A stretch of DNA of 14,189 nt, from assembly GCA_900617975.1 (NCBI GenBank), contig UZAE01014462.1, forward strand, positions 1 to 14,189, in the 5' to 3' direction. Made by a program: the position numbers and the translations under genes. Below, piece by piece: positions 9,013 to 14,189 of the stretch (position 1 is the first letter of the stretch; each line of letters begins with the position of its first letter). The notes under the pieces were generated by a model. It was not told the DNA's origin and did no database searches. It was given only the letters and a program-made list of their open reading frames with translations. The DNA is from Rodentolepis nana (taxonomy: Eukaryota > Platyhelminthes > Cestoda > Cyclophyllidea > Hymenolepididae).

Positions 9013-9090
9013 CAATTTCCACTTGATTAACTTAATTCTATTGTAGTAATAAGTGGAGTTAATATGGCCATTTGTAGTCCCACTGCACGT
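9013..9090 (-). repeat. Right arm of an inverted repeat
   Basis: Inverted partner of 7946-8028. The arms are separated by about 985 bp. A transcript spanning both could fold into a stem of about 80 bp, or these may simply be two opposed copies of an undescribed dispersed repeat. Confidence 0.85.
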
Positions 9091-9313
9091 ATTACTTATG
9101 AGTTTTAAGGAAAAGTAATAGACTAAAGATCTCCTATTTTGAAAGGATATATTGTTGAAAAGGAAAATATGAAAATAAAAAATTTCTATCATGATAAAGC
9201 GTTCGCTATTAGTGCCAACGAATTGTGATAATTTCCAGAACCATGTAGCGTTAATGAGCAAGGTGTATGTTGATCGATTTAAGAATATTTGTGCATATTA
9301 ATAACCGCAACCT

Positions 9314-9640
9314 ATTTTTTATTTATTTTAAATGACAGAATTTATGATATTTATCATTAGTCCTTAGTAGACTTCGGGCTTCACAGTGGGGTGGAACATC
9401 AAAGTTATAAAAAACTTGAGAGTGGGGACAGAAGAGTGATTCACAGATGTAAAAGTGAAAGACGGACACAAAGATAGAGAAAGGTGTAAGGTGAGTACTG
9501 GGAGAGTGGTCAAATATGACATACAGTCGAGTCTTGGTAGTTTGAAGTCAGAAGTTAACTGATGAATATTAGACTTTTTTGACATATGGGTATACGTTTC
9601 CCAGGGTGTACCAAGTAGAGTCAAGTCTATCGGCCACCCC
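9314..9640 (-). mobile_element. SINE-like element, copy H, diverged antisense copy
   Basis: The + strand begins with the complement of the tail (TTTTTTATTTATTTTA) and continues through TTATCATTAGTCCTTAGTAG, GACTTCGGGCTTCACAG, the complement of the CTGTCTGT tract (degraded to GAAAGACGGACACAAAG), and ends TCAAGTCTATCGGCCACCCC. The head core is mutated: CCAGGGTGTACCAAGTAGAG replaces the usual GTGCACCACGTGGAG. This is the most diverged copy here, and no clear target-site duplication remains. Confidence 0.85.
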
Positions 9641-10702
9641 ATCGTCACCTTTTTAGTTTATTCAAAATGGGAGCACGCAAACTCAAATTAATTAATTTTT
9701 TAAGTGATCGAAGAGAGTAGATTTTATCATGAAATATCTCCTCAAGGTAAATAAAGGCGATCATTTGTTGGAACTCAATGACTACTTGGATATCCCTTGA
9801 ATATCTTATTTATAACACCACTCCTTTTGTCGTGTACACCCATAAGAGATCCAACAGCCCATTTAGAAAAGTCGTTTCCAGTACTTATCTTGGCTAGAGA
9901 AGTAACCCCATGGTGTCTATTTCATGTTACGACTCAATTTCAGACAAATGTTACTAGTTAGACTTAACAATTAGGATTGACTTTTCTCCTGGGTGGTAGA
10001 TGATGTGTTCTAAATTCACGATCACTGACATTAAAGGTCAACAGGTATTAGTTTAACTGTACTCATCATTCTAATTCATATCTGTAAATTTAAGTAAGCT
10101 CTACAAACCCAATTTTGACTTGAAATAGACCGTTAACCATTTTTATTTTTAGTGGTCTGTATATTTAATGTGTATTTTCATCCTCAGCACCTGTTAGAGA
10201 CTGATTTCTAACAGGGCAGAGAATTGGGCACAATAAGAGTCAATGCCTTGTTTTATATGCAGCTTATAAAATCGCAAATTTCTCGATTTTCCAATGGAAG
10301 ACGAACACTAACATCGGTGATTGTGAGAAATCAGAGTTAGTTGTCAAATCAATGGAATACTTATCTTGGTAGGGTATTCAGCCGGTGCCAGATAACATTT
10401 GTATCTTTAAATTCAAACTCTATATGTTACAATTATCAGTTATGGTTGGTCAGAAAAATAATTTAGTATATTGCTAATTGTATAAATTACAAATCATGCG
10501 AGATTGACCTTATCTTGTCATATTCAAGAAATAGGAGAATATTTTCGATTGAAGAAATTTTGATTACCTTAAAACCTTATCTGTATACTCTTAGACGCCT
10601 ATTGATGTTGATCAGTTTCTTGATTTTATATTTCTTTAAATACAACATTTTCAGCAATTGTAATTACAAGCATGCAGAAAATCACTTAATTTAGATGAAG
10701 AA
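9641..10702. other. Upstream intergenic DNA of the forkhead gene
   Basis: About 1 kb of AT-rich sequence with no open frame or repeat I can support. It could hold enhancers or an untranslated upstream exon, but neither can be shown from sequence alone. Confidence 0.5.
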
Positions 10703-10768
10703 CCAATAGGATTGACGTATTCACAGTCACACTGATTGGTCTATGATGCTGGTAAAAATACACGTCAC
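10703..10768 (+). promoter_or_regulatory. Candidate proximal promoter motif cluster
   Basis: Two CCAAT boxes in opposite orientation (CCAAT 10703-10707 and ATTGG 10735-10739) lie within 40 bp. A cAMP-response-element-like TGACGTAT follows the first (about 10713-10720), and CACGTCAC is at about 10761-10768. The cluster ends about 55 bp before the forkhead start codon, where a proximal promoter would be expected. A TTAAAAGG at 10793-10800 is too near the start codon to be an ordinary TATA box for this start. Function is inferred from motif and position only. Confidence 0.35.
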
Positions 10769-10823
10769 ATTGCTTACATGTATTTTCTCGCGTTAAAAGG
10801 CGTGTTTTGTGATTTAGACTCTA

Positions 10824-11217
10824 ATGACTAGTACTGCTAATGAGAGCCCAAGTAGATTCGGGCAGAGTCCATTTACGATCGACCTACTGCGCCAATTACA
10901 GGAGAGTATCATGCAGAGCCGTCTTCACAATCCGCAACTAGTCAATCAGTCCTCATTCAATCAATCAACGCTACAGTTGAATCAGTTGGCAACAGCAACG
11001 CTAAATTTTAAAAAGGACTTTCCTTCACATAATTTTGACGCCTCAATTAGAAGCAGTGGTGTCAGTGCTTCTTCCAATACCAACCATTCAACATCTACGG
11101 AAAGTGGTGCAAACACTCCGATAGATGAAGGGGACCTCACAAAACCCCCCTATTCCTACATTGCCCTCATTGCCATGGCAATTAAGAGTACCCCGGAAAA
11201 GAAAATTACCCTTAACG
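10824..11217 (+). CDS. Forkhead (Fox) transcription factor, FoxQ2/FoxL1-like, exon 1
   Basis: Exon 1 encodes residues 1-131 and the first base of codon 132. The protein is expected to be a nuclear DNA-binding regulator. This part has a Ser/Asn/Gln-rich leader with an EH1-like motif, FTIDLL at residues 17-22, of the kind that recruits Groucho/TLE co-repressors. The first third of the forkhead domain follows: [14 protein letters not shown] from residue 107 (helix 1) and KKITLNG (residues 126-132) leading into helix 2. The start was chosen because an in-frame TAG (10815-10817) lies nine bases upstream and this is the first ATG after it. The exon ends AACG followed by GTGAGC, a good donor site; read-through would give only five residues before a stop. 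In the family, a nearly complete Fox domain with EH1 motifs often means a developmental repressor. The exact subfamily is unsure. Confidence 0.93.
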
Positions 11218-12858
11218 GTGAGCACAGAGGCTTTTGAAAATATTTTCTCAAATTATTTAAAGGCAATACTGCCTCTATAAACAACCATAATTGAGTTGAA
11301 GTACTGGCTATTTCATGGATTATTTTTCAGTTATGGAAGTTGATTTAAAATTTTTTATGAGTAAACACTTAAATTATTAGCCTCTCGGAAGTGTACTCAC
11401 AAGTATAAATTCTATTCCTTTCGCCTAGAAATGATAAAAATACTTGTTCACAATGATACTGCAACTGACTTTAGCCCATGTTCACAGTTGGCCATCATAT
11501 TTAATTCAGAATAGGTATAAAGCAAGTTTTGGAAAATGGTGGCATCTCATACTGGACCTGAATTTTAAATACGGGCTGTTTGTTATGGAAGTAATTTCTC
11601 CAAATGGTAATATCCTTACTGAACTTTTTTATCATTGTTGCCTCATAAACCTATCTCCGAATACATGCGATAATGTTGTAATGATAAGCACGTGAAAAAT
11701 CTTGCATTTTAGAACACACTCAATGCTCGAAACGTATTGATTCACCTTACCAAATTATAGGGTAATGCGCTCTATATTAATTTGACTGGTAATATGATTA
11801 TTTACTTCTCTTTTCGTAATCACTTCATCCGTCAAAATGAGATGTGCGCTGGGTTCTCTCTCTCCACCCCCCACCCTCCTCTATTCCAAAATTGATTAAA
11901 TATTAAATTTGTAAGCACAGTTTTATTTTGTCTAATAGGTCAATATCAGCTGATTTGAGAGTGCCAAATTAACATAGAGCACAGGAAGAGGCTAAAACGG
12001 CAAGAACTGAGTTAAGGTGTATTTTGGTGAAAAGCTCTACACACAAACAAATTAGGTGGGACTCTAGTGCTGCATACACATCTCTATTGCTCTACTTCGA
12101 AGACTAGGTCATTTATTTATTTTTTTGTATCGAAAATACGCTGTTATTGAATTGTCACATCTCAGAATTATCATTACAAATTCCAGGCTTATTGGTCAAA
12201 CAATATCTCTCAGAAGCACAACAATAAAGGTACTATTAGCTTATTCTTGTGGCTCTTTGGAAGAGATTGGCTTAACCTAATTTAGATTTATTTATTTAAG
12301 TATTTCATGAGCATGTTTGGTCTTGTATGTGTACCTCTATGCTTGTGTATTTACTGTATCTCGTAGCGTCTTCAGGCCTAGTGAATGCACACTCGCGCAT
12401 ACACACACTTGCTTTAAATGTGCACGAGGGCTGTCATATTTGTGAAAATTATTAATACATAAACCAGATTTGTTTGCCCAGCATCTTGGGGGGAGGAGGG
12501 GAAGGCGTGTCCAATGAGCAAGATGGTTATCAATGACATGTTAATCTCCTACCACGTGCTTCCAGAGTTACATCCACGCACCCAACTCCCCCCGAAGAAG
12601 AAGAGGAGGAAGAAGAATGAGTCATTAACATAAACATTATCCACTGGGGGAGAACACAGCAGGTTGTTTACAATATGATAAATCAGGGTGTATACACTAG
12701 CAGATGTTGAATTCTATCGCGCCTTCTCATTGATCAAACATGCTGAAGTCTTTGCTTATTTATTTACGTTCCCTTAAGGCTGCGATTGGATTACCGTTTC
12801 GGTTAAAAAATGCAGTGTTATTCTTATGCTTGTTAACTATTTAATTGTTAATGTTTAG
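11218..12858 (+). other. Intron within the forkhead domain (phase 1)
   Basis: The intron is 1,641 bp, starting GTGAGC and ending AATGTTTAG. It splits the Gly132 codon after its first base; joining restores TLNG-IYNFI, the normal helix 2 sequence. I see no SINE copy or internal coding exon in it; the 83-codon open frame at 11444-11695 has no motif. It contains a pyrimidine-rich run near 11856-11885, a G-rich run near 12488-12505 and a GAA/GGA purine tract at about 12592-12618. Confidence 0.9.
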
Positions 12859-13415
12859 GAATCTACAATTTCATAATGGAGAATTTCCCCTACTATCGAT
12901 TTCATCGACAGGGATGGCAGAATTCAATTCGTCACAACTTAAGCTTAAACGACTGCTTCGTCAAATTAGGGAGGGATAAATCTCAACCTGGAAAAGGTAA
13001 CTACTGGACAGTTACTGATGGAGCTGAAGACATGTTCGAACACGGAAACTACAGGAGACGAAAGCGTCGATCTCGTATCCAAGCACATAAATCCGATGAT
13101 GCGAAAAAAAGGATCCAGTCTTCTATTAGGACGCCCACAGACTCCTTGAATCAGTCATCCTTAGTCCCTCCTCCACCTCCTTCTCAAGCCTATCCGGTTC
13201 TCATCCCCTTTTCCTTCTTCCCTCCACCCCTGGGATTTCATTCGCAAAATCTCCAACAAAATATACCTTTTCCACTGCAAAACCAACCCTCTCAATTGCC
13301 TTTTCCCAGAATTTTAAAACAAACACCGTCCGATCAAATATCACCACCTCCCAGTGAAACAGCTGATCGTCCTGGAAATAGCTTTACAATAGCCTCCATA
13401 ATTGGCTCTTCATAG
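12859..13415 (+). CDS. Forkhead (Fox) transcription factor, FoxQ2/FoxL1-like, exon 2
   Basis: Exon 2 completes codon 132 and encodes residues 133-316 plus the stop. The forkhead domain continues with [13 protein letters not shown] (helix 2 and turn) and the recognition helix [17 protein letters not shown] (149-165), including the invariant Asn158 and His157. Wing 1 is [15 protein letters not shown] (167-181), and wing 2 ends [16 protein letters not shown] (189-204), whose basic run is a likely nuclear-localisation signal. After a charged linker comes a Pro/Phe/Gln-rich region (about 215-290, with PPPPP and FSFFPPP). The protein ends [11 protein letters not shown], where FTIASII (307-313) fits the EH1 pattern FxIxxI(L/I). 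GNYRRRK and the QGW recognition helix point to FoxL1 or FoxQ2; KxGR in wing 1 and EH1 motifs lean to FoxQ2. At 316 residues it is a normal length, with no frameshift or lost key residue. Confidence 0.95.
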
Positions 13416-13490
13416 TATCCACAAGGAGACGAATTTTCATATATAGTCTTTCAGTATTTATTTATATTCTCTGTTTCCTACTATCTTAAA

Positions 13491-13496
13491 AATAAA
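13491..13496 (+). terminator. Polyadenylation signal AATAAA
   Basis: A canonical AATAAA lies 76 bases after the stop codon of the forkhead gene. T-rich sequence (TTTTTTTACAATTTTTTC, about 13508-13526) follows at a distance expected for the downstream element. The 3' untranslated region would be about 100 bases. Confidence 0.7.
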
Positions 13497-13822
13497 GTTT
13501 ATGACGATTTTTTTACAATTTTTTCTGGAAGAGATAGATCTGGCACGTGAAAGATGTGATAACAAAACTAAAACTAGTTTTAAATATTGGTATTTAAAAC
13601 GAAAACGATTGCTCCAAATCGACCCCTTAAAATGAAATTCAACTGTAGTCAAACTTTGCTAAAGATAATGCTGAATACTTTGTGTCCTGAGTGAATTTAC
13701 TTAAAATTGTGCCCCTTTGTTGTCTCTATAAGTTAGATATAATCAATTGACGTGAGGTTAATTACCGGGGTTTTAAAAGTAAAAAAAAGTGAACAAAATC
13801 GATTTTAACAGACTATAGATCT
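13497..13822. other. Downstream intergenic DNA
   Basis: AT-rich sequence after the forkhead gene with no supported gene. The - strand open frame at 13458-13652 overlaps the 3' end of the gene and has no motif. Confidence 0.5.
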
Positions 13823-14166
13823 TAGTTTCAACAAATTAGACTTACCTCCACGTGGTGCACCCTGGGCAACGTATACTTATACGGCAAAAAAGTCTATTGA
13901 TCGGCAGTTGACTTCAGACTTCAAATTTCTATGGCCCGACTATTTTTCATGTTCGTCCTCTTGCGCAGTACTCATCTTACCTTTTTTATGCCTTTGTGTC
14001 TGTCTGTCTCTTTTACCTCTGTTAATCATTATTCTGTCTCCCATCTCGACTTTTTGTCACTTTGATGTCCCTTCTCCTCTTCATGAAGCCCCGAAGTCGG
14101 CTCCAGGGCTAATGATAACTATCAAAACGCCTGCCATTTGATATAAATAAATAGTTTCAACAAATT
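13823..14166 (+). mobile_element. SINE-like element, copy I, 5'-truncated, with 15-bp duplication
   Basis: The body is at about 13838-14151. It begins inside the head at AGACTTACCTCCACGTGG, lacking the first dozen bases (GGGGTGTGCGAT), then keeps the full hairpin, the TTTGTGTCTGTCTGTCTC tract and the 3' block. It ends CCATTTGATATAAATAAA. A perfect 15-bp direct repeat, TAGTTTCAACAAATT, flanks it at 13823-13837 and 14152-14166. Slight 5' loss plus a long duplication is typical of LINE-driven insertion. It lies about 340 bp past the polyadenylation signal of the forkhead gene. Confidence 0.92.
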
Positions 14167-14189
14167 TCGGTAATAAGGGCTGTAAATTT

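Noticed and set aside
7946..9090. Intact DNA transposon with terminal inverted repeats
   Set aside because: There is no transposase-like frame between the arms and no clear target duplication outside them, so only the inverted repeat itself is claimed.
6002..9640. Target-site duplications for copies F and H
   Set aside because: Short similar words near the ends (TATGTAT for F, ACCT plus T-run for H) are not at the junctions and are no better than chance in AT-rich DNA.
11444..11695. Extra exon inside the forkhead intron
   Set aside because: It has no forkhead-related sequence, and joining exon 1 directly to exon 2 restores a complete, normal forkhead domain.

Overview
This looks like nuclear DNA from a bilaterian animal, probably an invertebrate. 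It holds one forkhead (Fox) transcription-factor gene split by a GT/AG intron, long AT-rich stretches without genes, and many copies of a short retroposon. There is no bacterial-style operon structure. The species cannot be read from the sequence. A spiralian such as a flatworm or mollusc would fit, but that is inference.

Layout. Positions 1-10823 contain no convincing protein-coding gene. About eight to nine copies of one roughly 320-bp element are spread over the whole window: 41-351 (+), 961-2166 (-), 2787-3108 (+), 3843-4066 (+, partial), 4174-4491 (+), about 6002-6312 (-), 6568-6681 (+, partial), about 9314-9640 (-) and 13838-14151 (+). Sense copies start near GGGGTGTGCGATAGACTT and end in an (AAAT)n tail. 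Five copies have clear target-site duplications of 9-15 bp, so this is a SINE-like family moved by LINE machinery, and together the copies make up roughly a quarter of the window. One copy (961-2166) is about four times normal length because its 5' head hairpin has become an array of 20 units. That array contains an almost identical seven-unit block repeated 453 bp apart, and the whole enlarged copy still sits between matching target-site duplications.

Other structure includes an inverted pair of roughly 80-bp arms (7946-8028 and 9013-9090), a G-quadruplex-type run at 2656-2680, and two single N positions (4067 and 6567). The two Ns bound a 2.5-kb block that appears to split one SINE copy in two, which suggests a mis-join or an unusual insertion.

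The gene. Exon 1 (10824-11217) and exon 2 (12859-13415) join in phase 1 to give a 316-residue protein with a complete forkhead DNA-binding domain (about residues 107-203). Engrailed-homology-1 (EH1)-like repressor motifs lie near both ends. The forkhead sequence is closest to the FoxQ2/FoxL1 group by eye. A polyadenylation signal follows the stop codon by 76 bases. A pair of opposed CCAAT boxes with cAMP-response-element-like half-sites lies just upstream of the start codon.
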